Of a stretch of DNA of 64,000 nucleotides, positions 35,169 through 43,602 are shown piece after piece. Numbering within the stretch: the first letter of the stretch is position 1; each line of letters opens with the position of its first letter. Under the pieces are notes generated by a model that saw only the letters and a program-made list of their open reading frames with translations, did not search any database and was not told the DNA's origin. A program made the translations under genes and the position numbers. This DNA is from Streptomyces anulatus (lineage in GTDB: Bacteria > Actinomycetota > Actinomycetes > Streptomycetales > Streptomycetaceae): assembly GCF_000721175.1 (NCBI RefSeq), contig NZ_JOEZ01000003.1, forward strand, positions 1 to 64,000, in the 5' to 3' direction.

Positions 35169-35184
35169 CGCCCAGAAGTTGTGG
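35169..35184. promoter_or_regulatory. NrdR box 2 upstream of nrdR-nrdJ
   Basis: CGCCCAGAAGTTGTGG keeps the right half TTGTG and the C/A positions of the NrdR box consensus and is 31 bp from box 1. It is weaker than box 1. The pair would let NrdR repress its own operon and nrdJ when dATP is high. Confidence 0.6.
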
Positions 35185-35295
35185 TCTCGGTTCAATCGCG
35201 CCGTGGTCATCGCCTATGCTGGGACTGCTTCCAGGGGCCCGAGAAGGGCCCTGAAGAGGCTATTCAGTCGTGCGTGTGAAGGAGGGTTGGGAGCC

Positions 35296-35808
35296 ATGCA
35301 CTGCCCCTTCTGCAGGCACCCCGACAGCAGGGTCGTCGACAGTCGCACCACCGACGACGGGACGTCGATCCGTCGCCGTCGGCAGTGCCCCGACTGTTCC
35401 CGCCGTTTCACCACGGTGGAGACCTGCTCACTGATGGTGGTCAAGCGCAGCGGCGTGACCGAGCCCTTCAGTCGCACCAAGGTCATCTCCGGCGTCCGCA
35501 AGGCATGCCAGGGGCGACCCGTCACGGAAGACGCCCTCGCCAAGCTCGGCCAGCGGGTCGAGGAGGCGGTGCGCGCGACCGGCAGCGCCGAGCTGACCAC
35601 CCACGACGTGGGACTGGCCATCCTCGGCCCGTTGCAGGAACTCGACCTCGTCGCGTATCTGCGCTTCGCGTCCGTGTACCGGGCGTTCGATTCCCTGGAA
35701 GACTTCGAGGCCGCCATCGTGGAACTGCGTGCGCAGCGGCCTTCCGCAGAGGACTGCGGGAGCGGCGAGACCCTTGAGGTCCCCGCCCCCGCCATTGCCG
35801 CCGACTGA
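35296..35808 (+). CDS. nrdR: Transcriptional repressor NrdR
   Basis: A 170-aa repressor of ribonucleotide reductase genes. The N-terminal Zn ribbon reads [15 protein letters not shown] ... [15 protein letters not shown] (four Cys). An ATP-cone domain follows ([24 protein letters not shown], about residues 48-138). The start ATG 35296 follows GGAGGG and a conserved N-terminus. It is co-transcribed with nrdJ 173 bp downstream. Two candidate NrdR boxes lie about 110-160 bp upstream. Confidence 0.96.
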   Translation: MHCPFCRHPDSRVVDSRTTDDGTSIRRRRQCPDCSRRFTTVETCSLMVVKRSGVTEPFSRTKVISGVRKACQGRPVTEDALAKLGQRVEEAVRATGSAELTTHDVGLAILGPLQELDLVAYLRFASVYRAFDSLEDFEAAIVELRAQRPSAEDCGSGETLEVPAPAIAAD

Positions 35809-35981
35809 GCGGTACCCGCCCGGGACGCCCGTGCCCGCAGAGGTATCTCTGCGGAGCGGCGGCAGGGCGACATGAGATGTGCTTCCGGCTGCCGAGCACG
35901 GCTTCCGGAGCATCTGACACACATTGTGCCTGGGAAGATCTGGGCACTTCAGGGCGTTTTCGCCCACATATGGGAGGCGGC

Positions 35982-38879
35982 ATGACAGAGACGGCGAGCG
36001 GCCCGGCACGAGGTTCCCGCACCAAGGGCGCCAAGGCGAGCAAGGGTCTGCGTATCGAGCGCATCCACACCAACCCCGGCGTGCACCCGTACGACGAGGT
36101 GGCGTGGGAGCGCCGTGACGTCGTCATGACCAATTGGCGCGACGGCTCGATCAACTTCGAGCAGCGTGGCGTCGAGTTCCCCGACTTCTGGTCGGTGAAC
36201 GCGGTCAACATCGTCACCAGCAAGTACTTCCGCGGCGCTGTCGGCACGCCGCAGCGCGAGACCGGTCTCAAGCAGCTGATCGACCGGATCGTGAAGACGT
36301 ACCGGAAGGCCGGTGAGGAGAACAGCTACTTCGCCTCTCCCGCGGACGCGGAGATCTTCGAGCACGAGCTGGCCTACGCGCTCCTGCACCAGGTCTTCAG
36401 CTTCAACTCCCCGGTCTGGTTCAACGTCGGCACGCCCCAGCCGCAGCAGGTCTCCGCCTGCTTCATCCTGGCCGTCGACGACTCCATGGAGTCGATCCTC
36501 GACTGGTACAAGGAAGAGGGCATGATCTTCAAGGGCGGCTCCGGCGCCGGCCTGAACCTCTCCCGTATCCGCTCCTCCAAGGAGCTCCTCTCCTCCGGCG
36601 GCAACGCCTCGGGACCGGTCTCGTTCATGCGCGGCGCCGACGCGTCCGCCGGAACGATCAAGTCGGGCGGCGCCACCCGCCGCGCGGCCAAGATGGTCAT
36701 TCTCGACGTCGACCACCCCGACATCGAGAACTTCATCGAGACCAAGGTCAAGGAGGAGGAGAAGATCCGCGCCCTGCGCGACGCGGGCTTCGACATGGAC
36801 CTGGGCGGCGACGACATCACGTCCGTCCAGTACCAGAACGCCAACAACTCGGTCCGCGTGAACGACGAGTTCATGAAGGCCGTCGAAGCGGGCGGCAAGT
36901 TCGGGCTGCGCGCCCGGATGACCGGCGACGTCATCGAAGAGGTCGAGGCCAAGTCCCTCTTCCGCAAGATGGCCGAGGCCGCCTGGGCCTGCGCCGACCC
37001 GGGCATCCAGTACGACGACACCATCAACGCCTGGCACACCTGCCCGGAGTCCGGCCGGATCAACGGCTCGAACCCGTGCAGCGAGTACATGCACCTGGAC
37101 AACACCTCGTGCAACCTCGCCTCGCTGAACCTGATGAAGTTCCTCAAGGACGACGGCCTGGGCCACCAGTCCTTCGAGTCCGAGCGCTTCGCCAAGGTCG
37201 TCGAGCTGGTCATCACCGCGATGGACATCTCGATCTGCTTCGCGGACTTCCCCACGCAGAAGATCGGCGAGAACACCCGCGCCTACCGTCAGCTGGGCAT
37301 CGGCTACGCCAACCTCGGCGCCCTGCTGATGGCGACCGGTCACGCGTACGACAGCGACGGCGGCCGGGCCCTGGCCGGCGCCATCACCTCGCTGATGACC
37401 GGCACCTCCTACCGGCGCTCCGCCGAACTGGCCGCGGTCGTCGGCCCGTACGACGGCTACGCCCGCAACGCCGAACCGCACCAGCGCGTCATGAAGCAGC
37501 ACTCCGACGCCAACGCCAAGGCCGTCCACGTCGACGACCTCGACTCGCCGGTCTGGGCCGCCGCGACGGAAGCCTGGCAGGACGTGATCCGGCTCGGCGC
37601 GAAGAACGGTTTCCGTAACGCGCAGGCCTCGGTCATCGCGCCCACCGGCACCATCGGTCTCGCGATGTCCTGCGACACCACCGGTCTGGAGCCCGACCTC
37701 GCCCTGGTCAAGTTCAAGAAGCTGGTCGGCGGCGGCTCGATGCAGATCGTCAACGGCACGGTGCCGCAGGCGCTGCGCCGTCTCGGCTACCAGCCGGAGC
37801 AGATCGAGGCGATCGTCGCCCACATCGCCGAGAACGGCAACGTGATCGACGCCCCCGGCCTGAAGACCGAGCACTACAGCGTCTTCGACTGCGCGATGGG
37901 CGAGCGCTCCATCTCCGCGATGGGTCACGTCCGGATGATGGCGGCCATCCAGCCGTGGATCTCCGGCGCGCTCTCCAAGACGGTGAACCTTCCCGAGACG
38001 GCCACCGTCGAGGATGTCGAAGAGGTCTACTTCGAGGCGTGGAAGATGGGCGTCAAGGCGCTCGCGATCTACCGCGACAACTGCAAGGTCGGCCAGCCCC
38101 TCTCCGCCAAGACCAAGGACAAGGAGAAGGAAGAGGTCACCGCGAAGGCCGAGGAGACCATCCGTACGGCGGTCGAGAAGGTCGTCGAGTACCGCCCGGT
38201 CCGCAAGCGCCTCCCCAAGGGCCGTCCCGGCATCACCACCTCCTTCACGGTGGGCGGCGCCGAGGGCTACATGACCGCCAACTCCTACCCGGACGACGGT
38301 CTCGGCGAGGTCTTCCTGAAGATGTCCAAGCAGGGCTCGACCCTCGCGGGCATGATGGACGCCTTCTCCATCGCCGTCTCGGTCGGTCTGCAGTACGGCG
38401 TCCCCCTGGAGACGTACGTCTCGAAGTTCACCAACATGCGCTTCGAGCCGGCCGGTATGACGGACGACCCGGACGTGCGGATGGCGCAGTCGATCGTCGA
38501 CTACATCTTCCGTCGCCTGGCGCTCGACTTCCTGCCCTTCGAGACCCGCTCGGCCCTCGGCATCCACTCCGCCGAGGAGCGTCAGCGTCACCTGGACACC
38601 GGCAGTTACGAGCCGTCGTTCGAGCCGGACGGCCTGGACGCGGACAGCCTGACCCAGTCGGCCCCGGTCCACGCCGAGCCCCTGAAGGTGGTGGCGGCTC
38701 CCCAGGAGTCCGCCGTGAAGCCCGCACCGAAGACGGCGCACACGTCGGCCGAACTGGTCGAGATGCAGCTCGGCATCAGCGCCGACGCCCCGCTCTGCTT
38801 CTCCTGCGGTACGAAGATGCAGCGCGCCGGCTCCTGCTACATCTGCGAGGGCTGCGGCTCGACGAGCGGCTGCAGCTGA
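35982..38879 (+). CDS. nrdJ: Vitamin B12-dependent (class II) ribonucleotide reductase
   Basis: Reduces ribonucleotides to deoxyribonucleotides using adenosylcobalamin. The 965-aa protein starts MTETASGPARGSRTKG after GGGAGG. It has SFNSPVWFNVG, the active-site Cys in QQVSACFILAVDDSMESI, KGGSGAGLNLSRIRS, NPCSEYMHLDNTSCNLASLNLMKF with the catalytic Cys-Glu region, and PTGTIGLAMSCDTTGLEPD. The C-terminal redox Cys cluster is CFSCGTKMQRAGSCYICEGCGSTSGCS. Length and order are normal for actinobacterial NrdJ. Regulation by NrdR is inferred from the upstream boxes. Confidence 0.97.
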   Translation: MTETASGPARGSRTKGAKASKGLRIERIHTNPGVHPYDEVAWERRDVVMTNWRDGSINFEQRGVEFPDFWSVNAVNIVTSKYFRGAVGTPQRETGLKQLIDRIVKTYRKAGEENSYFASPADAEIFEHELAYALLHQVFSFNSPVWFNVGTPQPQQVSACFILAVDDSMESILDWYKEEGMIFKGGSGAGLNLSRIRSSKELLSSGGNASGPVSFMRGADASAGTIKSGGATRRAAKMVILDVDHPDIENFIETKVKEEEKIRALRDAGFDMDLGGDDITSVQYQNANNSVRVNDEFMKAVEAGGKFGLRARMTGDVIEEVEAKSLFRKMAEAAWACADPGIQYDDTINAWHTCPESGRINGSNPCSEYMHLDNTSCNLASLNLMKFLKDDGLGHQSFESERFAKVVELVITAMDISICFADFPTQKIGENTRAYRQLGIGYANLGALLMATGHAYDSDGGRALAGAITSLMTGTSYRRSAELAAVVGPYDGYARNAEPHQRVMKQHSDANAKAVHVDDLDSPVWAAATEAWQDVIRLGAKNGFRNAQASVIAPTGTIGLAMSCDTTGLEPDLALVKFKKLVGGGSMQIVNGTVPQALRRLGYQPEQIEAIVAHIAENGNVIDAPGLKTEHYSVFDCAMGERSISAMGHVRMMAAIQPWISGALSKTVNLPETATVEDVEEVYFEAWKMGVKALAIYRDNCKVGQPLSAKTKDKEKEEVTAKAEETIRTAVEKVVEYRPVRKRLPKGRPGITTSFTVGGAEGYMTANSYPDDGLGEVFLKMSKQGSTLAGMMDAFSIAVSVGLQYGVPLETYVSKFTNMRFEPAGMTDDPDVRMAQSIVDYIFRRLALDFLPFETRSALGIHSAEERQRHLDTGSYEPSFEPDGLDADSLTQSAPVHAEPLKVVAAPQESAVKPAPKTAHTSAELVEMQLGISADAPLCFSCGTKMQRAGSCYICEGCGSTSGCS

Positions 38880-38892
38880 ACCGAGCGGGATC

Positions 38893-38915
38893 GCGTCGGA
38901 TGAGACATCCGACGC
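38893..38915 (+). terminator. Short hairpin after nrdJ
   Basis: Perfect 10-bp arms GCGTCGGATG and CATCCGACGC around AGA, 14 bp past the nrdJ stop. It may act together with the larger hairpin just downstream. Confidence 0.6.
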
Positions 38916-38935
38916 CGAACCCGCGGTGTGATCTC

Positions 38936-38980
38936 CGAAGGGGAGGTGCGCCGGCTCCGGGCCGGCGCACCTCCCCTTCG
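38936..38980. terminator. Perfect 20-bp terminator stem after nrdJ
   Basis: A 20-bp left arm (38936-38955, starting CGAAGGGGAGG) is exactly complementary to 38961-38980 with a 5-base loop. This is the strongest hairpin in the window. It stands between nrdJ and the minus-strand remnant ending at 38994, so it can stop transcription from both sides. Confidence 0.9.
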
Positions 38981-38993
38981 GGGTGTGGTTCGC

Positions 38994-39123
38994 TCACTCG
39001 CAGTTGACCCACTCGTTGGAGACGGTCTTGACAGGGGCCTCGTCCCAGCGCCCTTGTACCCGCGCTTCACCGTAGTGATGAAGTCGGTGTGGTTCTTGCC
39101 GGCGTAGACGTTCACGTCACAGC
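38994..39123 (-). pseudogene. Remnant of a small gene, frameshifted
   Basis: On the minus strand, SCDVNVYAGKNHTDFITTVKRGYKG reads in one frame. The continuation RWDEAPVKTVSNEWVNCE and its TGA (38994-38996) read in another, with the switch at about 39044-39052. The pieces look like the C-terminal 45 residues of one small protein. Upstream of 39123 the reading loses protein character. The family was not recognised. Confidence 0.45.
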
Positions 39124-39416
39124 TCCTGAACACGCCGCCCCTGGTGCCGCTCGCCGAGCACAGCACCGGCCACCCGCTCGACGAGCGGCCGGCCGCCCAG
39201 TACATGCTTGCTTAGAGCCGGGTTCTGACGGCGCTCGCAGCCGAGGCGGAACCAGCGGTGATCAGCGCGGGATCACCGACGGTCCGCGCGGACTGTCTTC
39301 CTCCACCCCTCCGACCATGCCGCGCCAGGAGCACAGCAGACGGTCGACCGACGGCGGAACGAGCCGCTCCGGCATGTCCTCGGCAGCTGCGCCGGGTTGT
39401 CCGGAAACGGCCGATG
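39124..39416. other. Non-coding stretch upstream of the remnant and downstream of TerD gene
   Basis: I see no conserved gene here. Short readings on both strands have no SD or recognisable family. It is probably degraded sequence like the neighbouring remnant. Confidence 0.4.
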
Positions 39417-39953
39417 TCACGCTTCGGCGGCCCGGCTTCCCATCACCGTGGCGAACACCTCGGGGTCGCTGTCGAAGCCGCGCACCGACGACCGGAACAC
39501 CCAGGGCCCCGCGTCCTCCCGGACGAACTCCCCGATGACCGCCGCGGTCGCCCACGCCACGCCGGAGAAGTCGTTCTCGGCCAGGATGGTGTAGCCCTCG
39601 CCGATCTCCATTGCCGTGCTTCTTATGGCGCCGAAGGTCTTGTGGCCGTCGCGCTGCTGGATGGCGACACCGACCACCACGCGTCCGTACCGGTCCGCCA
39701 GCCGGCCCAGCTCGATGGTCATGACCTCGTCGAAGCCGAAACCCAGGCCGGTCCGGCTGTCCCGGTTCAGCGTGATGGTGCCGTCCGGCGAGCGGCTGTC
39801 GAAGTGCACCAGGTAGGCGGGGGCGCCGTACGGCTCCTCGGCCGGATACGTCGCCGCGATGATGTCGAGGTCGTTGGCCGCCGCCCCGTGCGGGCTGGGA
39901 TCCCATTTGACCCGCACCTCGACCTTTTCGATGTCCTTGTTCGGAGTGCTCAA
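39417..39953 (-). CDS. TerD-family protein
   Basis: A 178-aa TerD/tellurium-resistance family protein, Ca-binding beta-sandwich. It has VEVRVKWDPSPHGAAANDLDIIAATY, YLVHFDSRSPDGTITLNRDSRTGLG, FDEVMTIELGRL, VVVGVAIQQRDGHKTFGAI and FVREDAGPWVFRSSVRGFDSD. The Asp-rich sites typical of Ca binding are present. The start is taken at TTG 39953, because GGGAGG lies eight bases upstream and no ATG or GTG with an SD occurs before conserved sequence begins. It is a single gene, not in a ter cluster. Confidence 0.88.
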   Translation of the reverse strand: MSTPNKDIEKVEVRVKWDPSPHGAAANDLDIIAATYPAEEPYGAPAYLVHFDSRSPDGTITLNRDSRTGLGFGFDEVMTIELGRLADRYGRVVVGVAIQQRDGHKTFGAIRSTAMEIGEGYTILAENDFSGVAWATAAVIGEFVREDAGPWVFRSSVRGFDSDPEVFATVMGSRAAEA

Positions 39954-40108
39954 GGGACTTCCCTCCCGGCCGACGGCCCGCGGACCGTTCTCATCACCCG
40001 ATACATGATTCACCCGATCATGTACGGAACCGGCCTCGGAACCAACTGCCCCGGTCACGGACGGCGGATTCGGGCCATTCGCCGGCCGCGCTGCACCCCG
40101 CCCGTGCC

Positions 40109-41074
40109 TCAGTGGGGGATCCTGCGCGGCGGGCGCTGCCGTACCTCCTCGCGGAACAACTCGATCGCACTGCTGACCTGCCGCATCAGGTGCGTGTCCT
40201 CGATCCGGTCCAGATAGAGGCACTGCGCGGCCAGCCCTTCGAGTTCGAACGCGAAGTACAGGGCCATCAGCGGATTGACGAAGAGCTCGCTCCCCTTGGT
40301 GCGCGAGGTGAACTGCACGTCCCCGAACTCCCCCCGTACGGCTGCCGCTATGGAACCGTTGACGATGCTGGGGTGGTCCGGTGTCTGTTCTTGTGCGTGC
40401 GCGACCGCGTCGAGGAACAGTGCGCCCTCCCGGGTCGTACGAGGTACGGAGAACGCCCCCAGATACGCGCCCGCGCGCTCCAGCGCCGCTATGTTCTCCA
40501 GGACCAGGCCGTGGCTCACCCCGTGATAGGCGTCGACCCCGAACCCGATGGACACGACGAGGCGTTCGGGGCCTTCGATCCCAGCGAGGGCGGCCACGCC
40601 GGCGAGGTCCTCCTCCGGCGTGCCGAGCCCCGCCTCGTCCCCGCGCATCAGGATGTCCGTGCCGCCGTCCACGAGGACGACCGCGTCGATGTCGTACCGC
40701 TCGATCAGCGCCCGGTACGCGGCGCGCAACGGCTGGACCCCGACCCGTGACAGCGCGTGCACCGTGCCCGGGTAGCCGTGCAGGGTGAGCCACCGGGCGA
40801 GGGCACGCTCGGGGAAGTACGGCTGGTGCGGGGCGGTGTCCGGGGTGATCACCGCCAGATCGGGGGCCGCCCAGGACTCCAGCGGAAGCCCTTCGACCGC
40901 GCTGAAGGTGAGGTTGGCGAGCTGGACCTCCTTGCCCTGGTGCATCAGCGAGAGGGCCAACGGCAGCCCGGCATAGATGTCGAAGCCCCCTCCGGCCCCC
41001 GCGACGAGGATGCGCCGGGCGGAGGCGAGCCGACCGAACAGGGGGTGAGCGTGCAGCGTCGTCATGACGATCAT
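40109..41074 (-). CDS. DUF1152 domain-containing protein
   Basis: A 321-aa protein with the DUF1152 pattern. The N-terminal dinucleotide-like loop is RRILVAGAGGGFDIYAGLPLALSLMHQG, followed by VQLANLTFSAVEGLPL, DAVVLVDGGTDILMRGDEAGLGTPEEDLAG, VVSIGFGVDAYHGVSHGLVLENIAAL and GSELFVNPLMALYFAFELEGLAAQCLYLDRI. No signal or membrane helix. The biochemical function is unknown; the fold suggests nucleotide or glycan binding. Divergent from the gene at 41154. Confidence 0.88.
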   Translation of the reverse strand: MIVMTTLHAHPLFGRLASARRILVAGAGGGFDIYAGLPLALSLMHQGKEVQLANLTFSAVEGLPLESWAAPDLAVITPDTAPHQPYFPERALARWLTLHGYPGTVHALSRVGVQPLRAAYRALIERYDIDAVVLVDGGTDILMRGDEAGLGTPEEDLAGVAALAGIEGPERLVVSIGFGVDAYHGVSHGLVLENIAALERAGAYLGAFSVPRTTREGALFLDAVAHAQEQTPDHPSIVNGSIAAAVRGEFGDVQFTSRTKGSELFVNPLMALYFAFELEGLAAQCLYLDRIEDTHLMRQVSSAIELFREEVRQRPPRRIPH

Positions 41075-41153
41075 TGTGCGAGCGGAACGGTGGGCCGGGG
41101 CGCACTCCCCGGGACCGTGACGCGCGCCACGCTCCGCGCCGTACGATGGCGCG

Positions 41154-41759
41154 GTGCTGGTGAAGTGGATTCGCTGCTCCGTGGTGGACCGTCATGGTTT
41201 CGAACGGGGACAGCGGAAGTGGGCGGGGCTGCTCGGCGAGCCGGGGTTCAGAGGACAGAGCGGCGGGTGGAGCCGAACGCGCCCCGACGTCGCCCATGTC
41301 TTCGCTTTCTGGGAGAACCGCGTCTTCTACGACTCCTTCATGGCTCGCGGGCACGACCGACTGGCCGCCGGGCAGTCGGGCATGTTCCGCGACATGCAGG
41401 TCACCCTCTTCGAGCGCCGCTTCGACGTGAAGACGGACTTCGAGCCCCACTTCGCGGAGGCGGACGTCGTCCGGGTCGCGCACAGCCGGGTGCACGAGGA
41501 GCGCGCCGAGCACTTCGTGTTGATGCAGAAACAGGTGTGGAATCCCGCCATGGCCGGATCACCCGGCATGCTGCGCGGCGTGTTCGGCGAGGCGCCAGGC
41601 AACGAGTTTCTCGCGCTGTCCCTGTGGAAGTCGAGCGCCGAGCGCGGCAAGTACCGCGCGGCGGGGGCCGAGCGGCTGGCGGCCCGCGCGCAGACCGAGG
41701 CGGACGTGATCGAGCTGACCGGAGACGTCGTGGAGCTGGAACCGTCCTGGACGGTGTGA
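41154..41759 (+). CDS. YdbC/DUF4937-family protein
   Basis: A 201-aa soluble protein: MLVKWIRCSVVDRHGFERGQRKWAGLLGEPGF at the N-terminus, then GGWSRTRPDVAHVFAFWENRVFYDSFMARGHD and EFLALSLWKSSAERGKYRAAGAERL. The repeated W-W-Y pattern suggests two ferredoxin-like alpha/beta halves, as in antibiotic-monooxygenase-like folds. It starts at a GTG near the divergent promoter. Function unknown. Confidence 0.82.
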   Translation: MLVKWIRCSVVDRHGFERGQRKWAGLLGEPGFRGQSGGWSRTRPDVAHVFAFWENRVFYDSFMARGHDRLAAGQSGMFRDMQVTLFERRFDVKTDFEPHFAEADVVRVAHSRVHEERAEHFVLMQKQVWNPAMAGSPGMLRGVFGEAPGNEFLALSLWKSSAERGKYRAAGAERLAARAQTEADVIELTGDVVELEPSWTV

Positions 41760-41836
41760 CCCGCGCCCGCACCGCGGACCGCGGTGCGTGAGGCCCCGAC
41801 CCGTCGCGCGGGCCCGATTCGATCTAGGCTCGGGAC

Positions 41837-42496
41837 ATGGCACGACCGCAGCGCATTGTCCTCGTCCGGCACGGCGAGTCCGAGGGCAACGCCGACGACA
41901 CGGTGTACGAGCGGGAGCCCGACCACGCGCTCCGGCTCACCGACACAGGTCTGCGGCAGGCCCGGGAGACCGGGGAGGGGCTGCGAGAGCAGTTCGGCGG
42001 GGAACGGGTGAGCGTCTACATCTCGCCCTACCGCCGCACCCACGAGACGTTCCGGGCCTTCGATCTCGACCCGGCGCGCGTCCGGGTCCGCGAGGAGCCC
42101 CGGCTGCGCGAGCAGGACTGGGGCAACTGGCAGGACCGGGACGACGTACGGCTGCAGAAGGCCTACCGGGACGCGTACGGGCACTTCTTCTACCGGTTCG
42201 CCCAAGGCGAGTCCGGCGCCGACGTCTACGACCGGGTCGGGGCGTTCCTGGAGAGCCTGCACCGGAGCTTCGAGGAGCCGGACCACCCGGAGAACGTCCT
42301 GCTGGTCACCCACGGACTGACGATGCGGCTGTTCTGCATGCGCTGGTTCCACTGGTCGGTCGCGGAGTTCGAGTCGCTGTCCAACCCGGGCAACGGCGAG
42401 ACGCGGACCCTGCTGCTGGGCGAGAACGGCCGCTACACCCTCGACCGGCCCTTCCAGCGCTGGCGTACTCCTGAGCCGTACGGCCGCACCGGATAG
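41837..42496 (+). CDS. Histidine phosphatase family protein
   Basis: A 219-aa phosphoglycerate mutase-like phosphatase. The catalytic RHG motif is IVLVRHGESEGNADDTVYE (His about 13), the second Arg is in VYISPYRRTHETF, and the second catalytic His is in VLLVTHGLTMRLF. Substrate not deducible. Twelve bases separate it from the ADP-ribosylglycohydrolase gene, so the two are probably co-transcribed. Confidence 0.93.
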   Translation: MARPQRIVLVRHGESEGNADDTVYEREPDHALRLTDTGLRQARETGEGLREQFGGERVSVYISPYRRTHETFRAFDLDPARVRVREEPRLREQDWGNWQDRDDVRLQKAYRDAYGHFFYRFAQGESGADVYDRVGAFLESLHRSFEEPDHPENVLLVTHGLTMRLFCMRWFHWSVAEFESLSNPGNGETRTLLLGENGRYTLDRPFQRWRTPEPYGRTG

Positions 42497-42508
42497 AGTG
42501 GCAGGGCG

Positions 42509-43417
42509 ATGACCGCTGATTCTGCTTCCGAGCGGCGCTTCGAACGCGCCCTGGACAGCCTGCGTGGGCTGTCCGTGGGAGACGCCCTGGGCTCCCAGTT
42601 CTTCGTCCCCGTCAACTACCCCCTGCTGAAACAGCGGGCCCTGCCGCCCGGGCCCTGGCAGTGGACCGACGACACCGAGATGGCCTGCTCGGTCCTCGCC
42701 GTGCTCACCGCGCACGGCCGCATCGACCAGGACGCGCTCGCCCGCTCCTTCGCCGAGCACCACGACTTCGACCGGGGCTACGGCCCCGCCGTCAACCGGC
42801 TCCTCAGGCTCGTACGGGAGGGCGGCGACTGGCGGGAGCTGTCCTCGGCGCTGTTCAAGGGCCAGGGCTCCTGGGGCAACGGTTCGGCGATGCGCATCGC
42901 TCCGCTCGGCGCCTGGTACGCGGACGATCCCGAGCAGGCCACGCACCAGGCGGAGATCTCCTCGTACACCACGCACCAGCACCGCGAGGCCGTCGTCGGC
43001 GCGATGGCCGTCGCCGCGGCCGCGTCGCTCGCCGCCGCCCCCGGCGGACCGCCGAGCCCTGAAGACCTCCTCGACGGCGTCATCGCGCTCGTACCCCGCA
43101 GCGCCGTCGGCGCGGGACTGCGCCGCGCCCGCGACATGCTGGACTACCGGGACGCCGGGACGGTCGCCGCGGTCCTCGGCAACGGCCGCCGGACCAGCGC
43201 CCACGACACCGTGCCGTTCGCGCTCTGGTCGGCCGCCAGGAGCCTCGGGGACTACGAGGAGGCGTTCTGGGTCACGGCCCAGGCGGGCGGCGACGTGGAC
43301 ACGACGTGCGCCATCGTCGGTGGGGTCGTCGCCTCGGGGGAGGCCGGAGCGCCGCCTGCCGACTGGCTGGCACAGACGGAGGAGCCACCGGCGTGGCTGA
43401 CCCCGTCCTCGCGCTGA
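42509..43417 (+). CDS. ADP-ribosylglycohydrolase family protein
   Basis: A 302-aa DraG-like hydrolase that removes ADP-ribose from proteins or small molecules. Metal-site motifs: SLRGLSVGDALGSQFF, QWTDDTEMACSVLAVL (TDDTEM), GSWGNGSAMRIAPLGAWY, SSYTTHQHREAVVGAMAVAAAAS and AQAGGDVDTTCAIVGGVV (the second Mg site, GGDxDT). All the classical Asp residues are present. Follows the phosphatase gene by 12 bp. Confidence 0.94.
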   Translation: MTADSASERRFERALDSLRGLSVGDALGSQFFVPVNYPLLKQRALPPGPWQWTDDTEMACSVLAVLTAHGRIDQDALARSFAEHHDFDRGYGPAVNRLLRLVREGGDWRELSSALFKGQGSWGNGSAMRIAPLGAWYADDPEQATHQAEISSYTTHQHREAVVGAMAVAAAASLAAAPGGPPSPEDLLDGVIALVPRSAVGAGLRRARDMLDYRDAGTVAAVLGNGRRTSAHDTVPFALWSAARSLGDYEEAFWVTAQAGGDVDTTCAIVGGVVASGEAGAPPADWLAQTEEPPAWLTPSSR

Positions 43418-43602
43418 CCCTGTCTGTCACGGTCCTGCCACAGGATCACTCTGTGTGTCCGTGAAGGGTTTGCGAACGCGAGTTCGGGATTACTCTTTCG
43501 CCCACGCCGCCCCTGGTTGATCTTGAGGGTGTGCGCCGAATGAGACGCCGGGAAAGGCGTACGGCCGCGGGCCGCGCGTGGACCCGGCGGGGGAGGGGTC
43601 CC

